From Dendrophyllia cribrosa (taxonomy: Eukaryota > Cnidaria > Anthozoa > Scleractinia > Dendrophylliidae), in the NCBI GenBank assembly GCA_024195265.1, contig JAJLRJ010000009.1, positions 32,204,274 to 32,268,273 of the forward strand: 64,000 nt of DNA, read 5' to 3'. The position numbers and the translations under genes are program-made. Position 1 is the stretch's first letter. Every line of letters begins with the position of its first letter. Shown piece after piece: positions 22,293 to 33,582 of this stretch. Under the pieces are notes generated by a model. That model saw only the letters and a program-made list of their open reading frames with translations, was not told where the DNA came from and searched no databases.

Positions 22293-22624
22293 AGTGTGCT
22301 AGTAGGAATGGTAGTATGAGAGCGAGGAGTGCGTAAAAAATGATCACAAGCATTAATACCTTCATTATGTGGGATGTTAGTGTATAAGTGATGAAACGTC
22401 AAGTGTAACTAATAATGAATTAGCGGGTAAATTACCGATGGTCGTTAGTGTCCTTGACAAAAGAAGGTAGTTTATGAACTAAAGGTTGAAGGTGGTGGTC
22501 AACGAAATGTGATATGCGTTCAGTAGGATGGCTATTAGATGATACAATGGGGCGTCCTGGGTTACCCGGTTTGTGTATTTTAGGGAGAATGTAAAAGCGT
22601 CCTGGTTTAACGTCAGTTTGTATA
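22293..22624 (-). pseudogene. Penelope-like RT 5' piece in inverted orientation
   Basis: Minus-strand frame encodes [19 protein letters not shown] and onward into the RT domain, i.e. sequence just upstream of and overlapping the plus-strand copy that begins at 22630. Relative to that copy it lacks 20 bp near 22440. Head-to-head inverted 5' pieces are a known outcome of interrupted target-primed insertion. Confidence 0.75.
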
Positions 22625-22627
22625 AGT

Positions 22628-24160
22628 TTGTATAACCCAGGACGCCCCATTGTATCATCTAATAGCCATCCTACTGAACGCATATCACATTTCGTTGACC
22701 ACCACCTTCAACCTTTAGTTCATAAACTACCTTCTTTTGTCAAGGACACTAACGATTTCCTTAACAAACTCCAAACCATCGGTAATTTACCCGCTAATTC
22801 ATTATTAGTTACACTTGACGTTTCATTATTATACACTAACATCCCACATAATGAAGGTATTAATGCTTGTGATCATTTTTTACGCACTCCTCGCTCTCAT
22901 ACTACCATTCCTACTAGCACACTCTGTGACCTTATTCGCATGATTCTCACCATGAATAATTTTTCTTTTAATGATAACCACTACCTCCAGATTCACGGCA
23001 CAGCCATGGGTACCAGGATGGCCCCCTCTTTTGCTAATCTTTTTCTCGGTTATTTCGAAGCCAACGCTCTCGAAAAAGCCCCATTTCATCCTCACACTTG
23101 GCTACGATATATCGATGATATTTTTATGATCTGGACTGAAGGTTTAGATAACCTAAAAATTTTCATCGATTATCTTAACAACATTCACCCTACCATTAAA
23201 TTCACCAGCTCACACTCCTTTTCTAACGTACCCTTCCTTGACGTTAATGTCTCTTTAAACAACGGTAACATTTATACTGACCTTTACACAAAACCTACAG
23301 ACAAACACCAACATCTACTTTTTTCATCTTGTCATCCCTTACACACCAAAACAGCCATTCCTTTCAGTCTAGCCCTCCGTTTACGACGTATCTGTTCTAC
23401 CGACGAAACATTCAAAGCCCGTTCTACTGAGTTAACTACACACCTGCTTAAACGAGGTTACAATCGCAACTTCCTTACCAGACAAATACAACGCGCTGCT
23501 GACATTCCCAGGAGACTCACTTTACAAACCAAAGACACCAACAAACCCAAACGTATACCTTTTGTTATGACTTTCAATCCTTCACTTCCTCGCATCTCTA
23601 ACATCATCAAAAAACATTATAATTTACTACTCTCTTCTGAACGTTGTACTAAAGCTTTTAAACATTTGCCTCTTGTAGCCTTCAGACGTTGCCCTAACCT
23701 CCGTGACATACTAGTTTCAGCTAAACTCCCTTCTAACTCTACTAACCCCCATCCCCAACTCCCTTGCGGCTCTTTCCGTTGCGGAAAGAACTGCGCCACT
23801 TGTCCCTACATTTCCGACGGACTTACTAACTATACTTTTTTTTCTACCAGTGAAACGTGCACTATCAAATCTAACCTGACCTGTGACACGAAAAAACCTA
23901 ATTTACATGATTCAATGTAACCGCTGCAATTTACCATAGATAATCCTAACACCAAATCTAAACCTACTACAGCCGCCGAACACTTTCTCTCCTCTCCTAA
24001 TCACACTGCTAATGATATGCAACTAATCCCCATTGAAAAATTATCTCTAACCGAGACTCAATACACGAAAGGCCAAAGAAGCCTTTTTAATCTCAAAAGG
24101 CAGAACACTTGTACCTCATGGCCTCAACATTCGCGAAGAAACATACTAATTATTCATTTT
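22628..24160 (+). pseudogene. Penelope-like element: reverse transcriptase with broken GIY-YIG domain
   Basis: A 430-codon frame (22628-23920) contains the RT core: LLVTLDVSLLYTNIP (motif A), GTAMGTRMAPSFANLFLGYF (motif B), LRYIDDIFMIW (motif C), VPFLDVNV, then the Cys-rich CGKNCATCPY linker typical of Penelope-like retroelements. The frame then shifts: IQCNRCNLP is followed directly by NPNTKSKPTTAAEHF and, in further frames, the C-terminal end near 24150. In related elements the YIG half of a GIY-YIG endonuclease lies between these, so about 20-30 catalytic residues have been deleted. The first codons come from the inversion junction. Inactive copy. Confidence 0.85.
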
Positions 24161-25325
24161 CGTATTATTTAGTTTCCTTTCATTGTTTTCTATTTATTTT
24201 TCGTTATCAGCTTATGCTTTATTTCCGTCTATCATCATTGTTATTTTTCTAGGTGGAGCCCTACGCATTTCCGTTGTAACGTAAACCTATGATATGGTTT
24301 GATATGTTTAACCCTGGTTACTCATCGATTTTTGCTCGTAAAATCAAGAATTGGTTTTACAGGTAAACGTTCTGATTTTGTAAGGAGCCTGTAAGAAGGT
24401 TTTTTTTTGTATGAAACTATCGAAGAAGGTAAACTGATTGCGTCATACTTGATGCCTCTGTGTTGTTTTTGTAAGACAGTCGAAGGCAGTATCCATGACG
24501 CCTAGAATTTAGACAAGTCAATCTTATGTGACCCCTTCCAAGAAAACTGATCATGCGTGGACAGTTTCCGAGAATAATCAATATAATTGTGCAAAAAAAC
24601 ATGATTTTAATACTAATACTGATGTAAGCGGTCTCAAATAGTCGGGCATCTGGATTAGACTATCGGTTGACCAAGGGAAAATCGAGAAATTTGCTGTTAT
24701 ACCATTGATTTTCTTTAAAAAAACATTTACAGTAGAAACATGACATAACTTTAATATAAATACACGTACAATACAGGAATAAGTGCTCTTACCGTAAAAG
24801 TTAGATTTCGACAACTGCACTAGTTCTAGCAGAACAGCCTTCAAATTCTGAAAGAAAATCAGTTTAAACCATTATCATTACAGAAATAAAACTGATCGAA
24901 CTTGCATCTAGAGCGGTCGAGCCAAGGTTAAGTCTCTAATTTATCAATATCATCGAACAATCGCTTTTCTATTTTCATATGAACTGAAATTTTTAAACTC
25001 ATATTATGTTGGAATATGAAATTTCGCTAATGCCGTCTACTGTTCATTATCTCTTTTCACTGCACAATTTGCAGTTCAGTTTAAGGTCGCGAACGAATGT
25101 TCGATTTCGATAATCGAGTCGACAGTAACAGGCAAAATTATTATGCGAGCGGACCTTTTCTTGTACGCTTTCGTTCGCGCCATAATTTCGCCCGTAAATC
25201 TTTCTTTCGCCCCGATTGTCTTCTCCTGGGTCTCCAACGAAGGGCTTCTTTCCGCTTCAAATAAGCTGATAAATTTTTGTCAAGAGAGGAAAGCAGAAAA
25301 ACAGCAGATAGTAGAAAATAACTTT
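24161..25325. repeat. Relic of a type I intron
   Basis: From about 24340 this aligns with 790-3030, 34390-35340 and 53640-54570, but the GIY-YIG coding exon that should lie to its left is replaced by the Penelope-like insertion. It lacks the insertions found in unit A. Confidence 0.6.
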
Positions 25326-25520
25326 ACCTCTTTTCTTTGCCTCCTTCAAATTTGAATTTGCCGCCGTCGAAGATCATATTTATAGGCCCCATGACGTAAT
25401 GGCCATTTTGGGCTTCCCCTACTTCATGACCAAGCAGAAATGGGCTTCTAAAATCTGATTGGACATCAGCCAAAATGAAAGGGATATTTCCCCAGAAAAA
25501 ATGCTTAATAAACAATTGTC
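25326..25520 (-). promoter_or_regulatory. Orphan promoter cassette
   Basis: Minus strand: CCAAT near 25464, TTACGTCA at 25399-25392, CTATAAATATG at 25385-25375, donor GTAAAGTTA at 25327. The best kept elements of the cassette are present but no GIY-YIG exon follows before the Penelope-like element. It could still give a transcript reading into that element or into 20992. Confidence 0.5.
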
Positions 25521-26028
25521 TTGTAATGATGATGCAATTTCTTATGTTGTTGAAATCCTATAAGTATTGGCTCGATCATCGAAGGGATGTTTCCCTTAGA
25601 TATCAAAAGTGTTTGTTAATTCAATTCCCTCAGCTATAAATATTATCAGTTTTTAGAAATGCTGATATGTAAGTTTGCTTTTCCCGCTCATTTTTGAAAT
25701 GAATTCATTAGACTTGTCTGCCATCGAGGGGGGCATTTCCCTTAGATATCGAAAGTGCCGGAATAGCACATTTTTAAACGATGATGTGATTTCAGCTATA
25801 AATATTACAGATTGGATAATGAAATACAGTGTTACAAATGCTGACATAACAATTTCTGTTTCCCGCTCTTTTTCAAAATGTAACCACTTCGCAGTTAATG
25901 GGAATCATGGGTAATCATATCAGGTCAAACATGCCGCCATATACAGTGTTTGTATGGGAATCCAGTGTCAGTACTCATTTCCTCGACGTTTGCAACTTCG
26001 ACAAGATGTTTTTGAGTGTTTGAAAATG

Positions 26029-26060
<32 letters not shown>

Positions 26061-27055
26061 CGGAGTTCATATTCGGCGCGTCCTCGAAGAATAACTGTTA
26101 AGTGCCTGTCTCTGTAAGAGCGGTCCGGTCGCTTCAGAGTCGCAAAATAGAATCGCTTGATTTTTTTGTGTGGAGAAAGTACATCATGCCAAAGCATCAA
26201 AACCACAATTATTTTGTCTCTTACTTTTTATTTGTTTCTGTCAGGTCAAAACATAAATTCTCCCAATGATCAGTCACAAATCGACTGAAATCTGATACGA
26301 TTTTTAGTAATTTTTGAGCCAATGACGCACGGCAAAGAAGGTATTTATTGCTAAAAATTTTACATAGCAATCTAGATATTTTCCTATATTGTGTGTTGTA
26401 CAAGTTTGAAAAAATTTGAAACTAAATTGTCTTTGTACTATAACGCAATGTATCCCCTTTTGAGCATCTGAGCGTCGCAACCAAAAAAGTTGTCATTTTT
26501 GCAAACCAATTTTCTCAGCTGGCAGATGAAATTAGACGATGGCGGTAGTACCACTGAAAAGCAGAGTTGTTGTTCTCTAAGAATATGAAATTAAATGTTG
26601 TCTATAACTTCTTGTCGTGCAATAAAAGAGTAGTCAATCTTCTCTATTTTGGGTAATTTTAGCCGAGCTGTATGTTGCCATAGGACAACCAGGAATTTAT
26701 AACAATGTTTATAAACCTGTAACCGAGCCAAAAACCTTCTTATACACACGGCACTTATGTCAAAGAACATGATGCAAAACTCAAATAGAGCTAAAAATTA
26801 TTTATTTGAGAATTTGGAGCCATAAACGATCACACTTTGAATTTTAGTACAGGTAAGTGACGTACGCTATTGCTTCCATGATCGTAATTAATCAGCTGAA
26901 TTTGTACTTCATCTAAGGCCTTGCAATGTTATGAGTATGGCATTTTATTTCCTTCTTAAGCTTTACTTGTTGCTGTAACAACTATTTTTGTCAAAAGATT
27001 CTGAGATATAATCAATACTCATGAGTTGAGTTAATTACTTGACGGTCAGTTTGCG
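25521..27055. other. Upstream repeat block and unassigned spacer
   Basis: 25521-25930 aligns with the regions upstream of the other promoters (GAAGGGATATTTCCC blocks). From 25930 to 27055 I see no gene; small open frames look random. Confidence 0.4.
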
Positions 27056-28157
27056 CATAGGCGGCCCAGGCTCATGATGCTTTATGGTGGTGTTGTGTTA
27101 CAACAGTTTGAATTTATAAAGGTTTGTATGGGAAAAAAACGGTTTAGAAATTATTCTTGAATATATGTTAATTTTGACAATAAAATCGACTTACTTCAAT
27201 GCCTTGTTGTCTTTTCTGTTGTCCTATGGCTTTTCAAGCCGATCCGAAGCCATTTGGGTGAGTTATGACTTTTTTGGTTTTCCACCGCTAAGAAGAAGGA
27301 AAGGCTGCACACTCGATTTCCGACTGTCCGCCGATCGAGGCGAAAAAAACCTCTGAAAATAACCCTGTCGACTCAATTCCTCCGCAGAATCAAAGAAGAG
27401 GCTTAAGCGCTTTTTCTCAGCGAGATTCCCACTCAAATCCTTCCTCGCAACGCACGTTACGAAGCGCTGAATCCCACTCAACGAACCTTCTCCATCTTCG
27501 AATCATTCTGCCTGGAGACGCCATGGACACATCGGAAGCCCGCATTGCATGCCGCGCTAATAAAATAGCCCTAACTGGGGGAGGGGAGCGCACAATTATC
27601 AACACGAAATCTTCTTTGCTCCAGTTCCCCTCCCCCAGTTAGGGCTATTTTATTAGCGCGGCATGCAATGCGGGCTTCCGATGTGTCCATGGCGTCTCCA
27701 GGCAGAATGATTCGAAGATGGAGAAGGTTCGTTGAGTGGGATTCAGCGCTTCGTAACGTGCGTTGCGAGGAAGGATTTGAGTGGGAATCTCGCTGAGAAA
27801 AAGCGCTTAAGCCTCTTCTTTGATTCTGCGGAGGAATTGAGTCGACAGGGTTATTTTCAGAGGATTTATTCGCCTCGATCGGCGGGCAGTCGGAAATCGA
27901 GTGTGCAGCCTTTCCTTCTTCTTAGCGGTGGAAAACCAAAAAAGTCATAACTCACCCAAATGGCTTCGGATCGGCTTGAAAAGCCATAGGACAACAGAAA
28001 AGACAACAAGGCATTGAAGTAAGTCGATTTTATTGTCAAAATTAACATATATTCAAGAATAATTTCTAAACCGTTTTTTCCCCATACAAACCTTTATAAA
28101 TTCAAACTGTTGTAACACAACACCACCAAAAAGCATCATGAGCCTGGGCCGCCTGTG
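27056..28157. mobile_element. 1.1-kb palindromic (fold-back) element
   Basis: Arms of about 530 bp are near-identical inverted copies around a loop of about 38 bp at 27590-27628. Ends CATAGGCGGCCCAGG and CCTGGGCCGCCTGTG, flanked by GTTTGCG at 27049-27055 and 28158-28164. Open frames in the arms mirror each other and are not genes. A 7-8 bp duplication would fit hAT or P classes; not decided. Confidence 0.8.
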
Positions 28158-28617
28158 GTTTGCGTCACTGTTTACAACGTGCATGAGGTGTACGATAGAA
28201 AACAAATTATCTTTTAACCGACGTTTAGAAAAGGAAAAGAAAACTTCGAAAAACTTTAATAACAGAAAACTCCAATGCGTTTAATTTCAGAAATAGCTGT
28301 GCGCTTGTATTCATCTCAGTTTGATTATCGTAATTCAATTTGTACTTTAGAATTCACTCGACCGTGAAATCTTGAATTAAACAAGGTTTGAACAGGGTAG
28401 GGAAAATAAAACATATTAAACACAGAATTGCCGGCAAGTCTCTACATTCTTCCCATATAATTAATTTGTGTTACAATGTTGGGGACTTGTTTTTTAAGAC
28501 TAAACAACTCTGGTTTATGTGGAGAATGGCGTGGAAATGGAGAACTGGTGCGCTTAATCGAATGACAACATGACATAACTATCCATTTACGAGCGCTTCA
28601 GTTTCGCGGGAATTTAG
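28158..28617. other. Spacer, no gene seen
   Basis: AT-rich; only the pyrimidine/AG context at its right end (GGGAATTTAG) matters, as a possible splice acceptor for the exon that follows. Confidence 0.4.
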
Positions 28618-29062
28618 TTGATACTGGCTAGAGCTGGTTTGTTTACCATAGAAATGGAGCGAATTCAAGAAATGTGGATATGCCCAAAACATCGGCATGA
28701 CATGGGGAAGCTGGAAGATGTCAAAAATGGTAGTCGTCCAAAAAAAGCAGCAAAAGGACGAAGTAGAGTTTCACCTCAAATGTCGCAGGAAATTCAGATG
28801 ATATACCGCGTGCTTGTGCCAGTTGGATCTCGTAAGTATTCGAAACAGATATAATGTTTCCTTAAAGGCTACACATATCTTGTAAGAAAACTAAAATATT
28901 GTTACAGTATATGATCACGAACTAAAATAGATTTCTACCATCGTCTACTTTTTCAGCCATATGTGAAGGCTGCAAGGGAAAACACAAACAATCTGTACAA
29001 TCCGAGGCATCGTGGCTTGGAAATGATCCTAATCAACAAGAGCCAGAAAAGACGAATTTACG
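28618..29062 (+). pseudogene. Two exons of an unrecognised Cys/His-motif protein (CPKHR family)
   Basis: Exon 1 (28618-28829) follows an AG and reads LILARAGLFTIEMER, WICPKHRHDMGKLE, then SQEIQMIYRVLVPVGS up to a GTAAGT donor. Exon 2 (28957-29062) begins after TTTTTCAG and continues in phase as PICEGCKGKHKQSVQS to NLR and another GTAAGT donor. The conserved pairs C-PKHR and C-EGC-KGKH suggest a metal-binding module. No start codon or terminal exon is visible, so I call a gene fragment; it might be exons of a real gene whose other parts lie outside what I can detect. The repeat at 14243-20339 holds related exons. Confidence 0.55.
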
Positions 29063-30086
29063 GTAAGTTGGTGAATCAGCTTTCTTAACCGAAACTAAAC
29101 CATGAAAACTTTTTCTTTTCCAACACAGGTGAAAGAATGTCAAGCTACATAGTATTTACAGTTTGCGTGATCGATGTTAATCAAATACGTGCGACGTTTT
29201 TCGCGAGCCATGGACAAATATAAGCATTATTTTACATTTGATAATTTTAATCAGGTTACCATGTTAAAATTATGTGGCACTGAATCCTGTGATAGCTAAC
29301 ATGTTTCTAACGTGATAATCTAATATGTAAAGTTTGGAAAAACTGTATTATTCCGTCACTGAAAATCAAAAACGGTATTGTCATGCAGTGTGAGATTGTT
29401 AAAAACATTGTAAGAAGCGTCACGCACTGATCGTCACGCAATGTTTGGACCGTTATTGCGTTCGTCTGCGAACGCGATCCTAATTTCGTGTTGAACGTCC
29501 TGTATCATGTTAGGAGTTGGGATAGATACTGCCTGTGTACCAGCTGATGTCAGCACCAGAAGAAAATGTGTTCCCAGCAGCAAGGCTTTTAAGATAATCA
29601 CGTTAGAAATGTGTCAGCTATCAAAGGATTCAGTGCCATTCTTTCTTACAGCAATTATATCCAAGCAATTTCTGTTTCCCTCTCTTTTTCAAAACCACTT
29701 CACGCTTGCTAGCGTAATGCCGGGGAATTATGGGTAATCAGGGCAAATATGCAGCCATACAGTGTTTGTATGAGGAATCAAGTGTCAAATAATTTCGGTA
29801 AAATCTGAATTCTCACTCAATTCTCACTGAGGTATTCTCGAGATTGTTCGAAAAAAATGGGGGATTTTGAGATTTTCCAGATAGATTTTTAGGCGATTTT
29901 TCGAGATTTTTGTAGCTAAGCCTATGATGAATTGCCCAGGGACTGCAAAACGGCATATAACGGCGGGGTTGTGATCCATACATTTTACAACAAAGCACGA
30001 CAAAGCGGGGGGAGGGGGGGGGGGGATTCACTGTGCTGGCGGCAACTCCTCCCCGGGCCTACTCATTTAGTTTGAAACGCCCTTCT
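29063..30086. other. Spacer; start of unit B repeat
   Basis: No gene seen. From about 29660 it aligns with 51220-51700 in unit C. It includes the right-end motif GTAGCTAAGCCTATGATG of the element family at 44243-44724 and an imperfect G-run at 30008-30025. Confidence 0.45.
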
Positions 30087-30425
30087 CACAGGACGAAATA
30101 ATGAATTTACTAATCTTTAAGAGAAAATTAAATTTTACTTAAAGGTATCGAAAATCTTTAAGTTGAGACGTAAATACTCTTAAATGTATTAAAGTAAGTA
30201 AGTATCTTTAATGTGTTTAAGAACCTTTACGTTATCTTTAATTCAACTTTTCAACAACTTAAAGACCCTTAAAGGCAACTTAAATTGTTCATTACTAGCT
30301 TTAAGTGTTGTCAAGTAAAGGCTTATTTAAGTAATTTACGGTGCACTTAAAGATAGTCGAAATTGTTCTTTAAGTTTTCTTTAATGAACCTTTACTTGCA
30401 CTTAAAGTCGTTATTTCGTCCTGTG
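30087..30425. mobile_element. 339-bp MITE, TCT duplication
   Basis: Ends CACAGGACGAAATAA and inverse, flanked by TCT; unit C has the empty site at about 51718 (CCCGTCTGTTTTTG). Interior is made of CTTTAAG/CTTAAAG-type short repeats in both orientations. Confidence 0.8.
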
Positions 30426-30553
30426 TCTGTTTTTGTCACCGGCGGAGTTGGAGATAGCTAGTTATTGCAACGATTATCATGTTACTACTTCTAGTTTCGA
30501 TTCTAGTTCACTCAAAGGGCTTGCTAAGACTTAATTCAAGAGGAAACACCTTA

Positions 30554-32535
30554 GAGGGTCTGGATGAGGTTAACTGACAACTGACAAATGGTCAAAATTC
30601 TAACTGACAACTGACAAATAGCCTAAAATTTAACTGACAACTGACATTTGTAGAAGGTTTTACTGACAACTGACAAAAGATCTTATTGTCCTAAATATCC
30701 TTTAAACCCCGTTGTAAATAACAATGTTTTACTCTTTTCGTCAAACAAATGCACGTTTTATATTAAATCTTAGCAGCAGGACGCTTGAGTGTCATATTTC
30801 GTTAATAATTTACTGTATGACCCATGTACATCAGGGTCATTTCACCTAGAGTCCACCTATGACGTCACCTATGATCTCGAATTTACAAACTCACCCTAAC
30901 CAGTCCCGAGCATGCGCCAGCTTACATGCTGGCGTTATTAAAGCGATTGTAAGCTTTTGTCGCGTAAATTCGGATACGGCATTCGAAAGACATAGAAGCC
31001 GTATTCCGATAAATGACTTAAATACGGTACATGCTCTCAAAAAGCACCTTATTCAATTCCTTGGCCTGAAAGAACTAACAATTAAATACGGCCTTGGAGA
31101 TTTCAATATAAAGCTTTATCGGATGGCACCGAAACCGGGCGGGAAAAGTAATAACTTCGCCATCACAACGGACGACCAGTAGAAGCTGGAGCTTCCAAGT
31201 ATGCCGGATGACTCAGGAAGCGAAATGAACAGTATGTATTCTTAGTGCTTGTGTATTTGTTGCATGTATTGGTATAAATATAAGCATGCCAGTTAGTCCG
31301 GAAAACCTTCTGGGTATTGCTACGCTTTCAGAATATTTTCGTTGTTGTTTTTATGTAATGCACCATGTAATATTTATTTTTCTTGAAATTATTTATGTTA
31401 TAATTACAGTAGCCTAGTACATAACTACATTTTGTAGCTTTGCGGCAGCGGTGCGAACTACCGCATGTGTGCATGCTTCTCAACACCTTTCCTGGAGCGA
31501 TCGTTACAAGTCAGATTTTAGTGGTGTCGGTTGATCATATGTAAATTCATGCATTAAAACACGCAGTAAATCAGCTAAAAAACAAAATATTATAGAAACG
31601 AAACACTTCACCCCTTCAAATGAAATACTAATTCATGCCGAGCAGACCGAGCAAGTCACTGGGCTTATTTCCTGCTTGTCTGTCCACAGACCCACTGTCG
31701 CGCTCCGCGCTCGCTCTCGCGCGCTCGAAGAAAAATAACTCTTTGCAAAAAATAAATATCTGTGGACAGACTAATTTCCTGCGATTTTGCTCACACAAGG
31801 TATTAAATCTTATTAAAAGTTTATTATACTCATACAAATTACCGGTTCAATTTTCAATCTCTTTTTTTTTTTTAATTCTGAGCTTTTTTTCTTGCGCCTG
31901 TTACCGTTTCAAGATCTGGGCGGCCAATACGTGCCCATTTCCGCCTTGATTTGTAAAAGGTACGCTTATAGTAGATATGTTTCATGTTTCACAGGAGAAA
32001 ACATATTTTGTTTGTTACTCTTTTCACAACGCGCCTGTTTGCGCGAGTGCAATATTCCCTGATCACTTCATCTCAGCCAATTACAATGAGCCATTGACAA
32101 ACAAAACCCAATCAAATCAAACGAACAAAGAACAGAAAAAACTCTTCCGATATTTGTTTGTCTTTCTCACGATATACTTCAAATATTTTGAAGGTGAATT
32201 TTGATGAGATAAGGGTCTAAGGGTTAGAGAGGAATGTTATGCTCGGGCTAACAGGAGAGTAACGATAGAAAGCCACTTGTAATGTTTTCAACTCCAAATT
32301 TGAAAAAAAAAAGTTATCAGTGGAGCAATTTTCGAATTAGTGATACAATTTACATTTTTTGTGCTTTTTTAGCTAAATTTTGGATAAAAAAAGAAATAAT
32401 TAAATTACTTAATTAATTATTAACAGTCAATTAACTGACAACTGACAAATGGCCTTAAATTTAACTGACAACTGACATATGGCCAAAATTTTAACTGACA
32501 ACTGACATTTGTACCCCCCGCCCATCCAGACCCTC
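30554..32535. mobile_element. 2-kb element with repeated subterminal ACTGACA blocks
   Basis: Ends GAGGGTCTGGATG and inverse; flanks ACCTTA and ATCTTA are a near-perfect 6-bp duplication, and unit C shows the empty site (AACACCTTATGTTTG near 51838). Near both ends blocks of TTAACTGACAACTGACAAAT occur 3-4 times in the same orientation, not inverted. The interior holds a 107-codon frame (30859-31182) and AT-rich sequence. Superfamily unresolved. Confidence 0.7.
30859..31182 (+). CDS. Unrecognised open frame in the 2-kb element
   Basis: A 107-residue frame whose C-terminal half, ALKKHLIQFLGLKELTIKYG then FNIKLYRMAPKP, looks like a real folded segment with alternating hydrophobic pattern. The first ATG is at MTSPMISN; a following frame reads ELPSMPDDSGSEMN before a possible GTATGT donor near 31232. 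I do not recognise the family. It may be an exon carried by the transposon. Confidence 0.35.
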   Translation: MTSPMISNLQTHPNQSRACASLHAGVIKAIVSFCRVNSDTAFERHRSRIPINDLNTVHALKKHLIQFLGLKELTIKYGLGDFNIKLYRMAPKPGGKSNNFAITTDDQ

Positions 32536-32653
32536 ATCTTATGTTTATTCTCTATCGTTTCAAGGTGTTTAAATTACCCTCGCGATTTAATCAAACTCAA
32601 AGCAGAATTGAAAAGCCGAAAAGTTCGCAAACTCACGAAGACACTTCGTCAGC

Positions 32654-32809
32654 ATGTACACAAGTGGGGAACGCGATTTGAACGAGAAGCAAAGTGATGG
32701 ACGTGTGATTGATTTGAGAAGTGACACTGTTACTAAACCCACCGAGGAAATGAGAGCTGCAATGGCTGCAGCTGAAGTTGGAGATGATGTTTATGGAGAG
32801 GATCCTACA
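32654..32809 (+). CDS. L-threonine aldolase, first coding exon only
   Basis: Fifty-two codons from [12 protein letters not shown] through [17 protein letters not shown] to [11 protein letters not shown], then a GTAAAT donor. [11 protein letters not shown] and [12 protein letters not shown] are hallmark N-terminal motifs of the PLP-dependent threonine aldolases that split threonine or allo-threonine to glycine and acetaldehyde. The PLP-lysine domain and all later exons are absent; after a poly-C run a minisatellite and then a GIY-YIG gene follow. It is thus a captured or truncated exon, although its own frame and donor are intact. Unit C has a decayed copy at 51960-52100. Confidence 0.75.
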
Positions 32810-32896
32810 GTAAATAGGACCACCTGGTTAGGGCCCAAAGTGTCAAGTTTTTTTTTCTGGCGTTTCGAGAGCTCAAAGATTTCTGGGAAAGACTCC

Positions 32897-32897
<1 letters not shown>

Positions 32898-32937
<40 letters not shown>
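32898..32937. repeat. Poly-C tract (40 C)
   Basis: Uninterrupted C run downstream of the aldolase exon; the unit C copy (from 52135) is about half as long. Length may be affected by assembly. Confidence 0.8.
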
Positions 32938-32939
<2 letters not shown>

Positions 32940-33002
32940 GATACTTTTCCAAACCTGCACCACACCGTTAGGATCAGCAGTTTGGACAGGGGGTTAGAAA
33001 CG

Positions 33003-33365
33003 CATGTAAGGAGGAGGCCATGTAATGTCCGTAATGTATGATAAATTAATTAAGGTGGCCATGTCATGTCTGTAATGTATGATTAATGAATTAAGGTGGC
33101 CATGTAATGTCTGTAATGTATGATAGATGAATTAAGGTGGCTCAGTTTCAGTGTCTTATCAATGTAGGGCTTGACTCGACTATATAAACGCATGTAAGGA
33201 GGAGGCTATGTAATGGATGTAATGTATGATAAATGAATTAAGGTGGCCATGTAATGTCTGTAATGTATGATAGATGAATTAAGGTGGCCAGGTAATGTCT
33301 GTAATGTATGATAGATGAATTAAGGTGGCCATGTAATGTCTGTAATGTATGATAAATGAATTAAT
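33003..33365. repeat. 41-bp minisatellite
   Basis: About seven to eight units built on CATGTAATGTCTGTAATG followed by TATGATAAATGAATTAAGG, with one interruption (TCAGTTTCAGTGTCTTATC). The unit C array is at 52230-52600 and has the interruption twice. Spacers are not unique, so this is not CRISPR. Confidence 0.8.
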
Positions 33366-33559
33366 AAGCAGTTAAATAAATGACAATTTATTGAGTAAAA
33401 CTTTGAAAATAGACAAGAATCCTCTGACACTGTCTCATGTTTTGAATCCTAAATAACCGAATATGAGAAAAGAGAAGTTTAAACATGGCTATATATTTTT
33501 GTTGAGTTTCTTCTGTTTAATTCATGTAAAAAAAAACTTTTCTTGAAAACTATTCATGA

Positions 33560-33565
33560 TTTATT
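33560..33565 (-). terminator. Poly(A) signal of type I copy B
   Basis: AATAAA on the minus strand, 18 bp past the stop codon of the 33583-33933 gene. The same signal is kept at 52785-52790 behind copy C. Confidence 0.55.
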
Positions 33566-33582
33566 CCTCAATAAATTAAAGC

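Noticed and set aside
22628..23920. Functional reverse transcriptase gene
   Set aside because: Start arises at an inversion junction and the C-terminal endonuclease is deleted and frameshifted.
27165..28048. Mirror-image frames in the palindrome
   Set aside because: Symmetry artefact of the fold-back arms.
33003..33365. CRISPR-like array
   Set aside because: Tandem minisatellite without unique spacers, in animal DNA.
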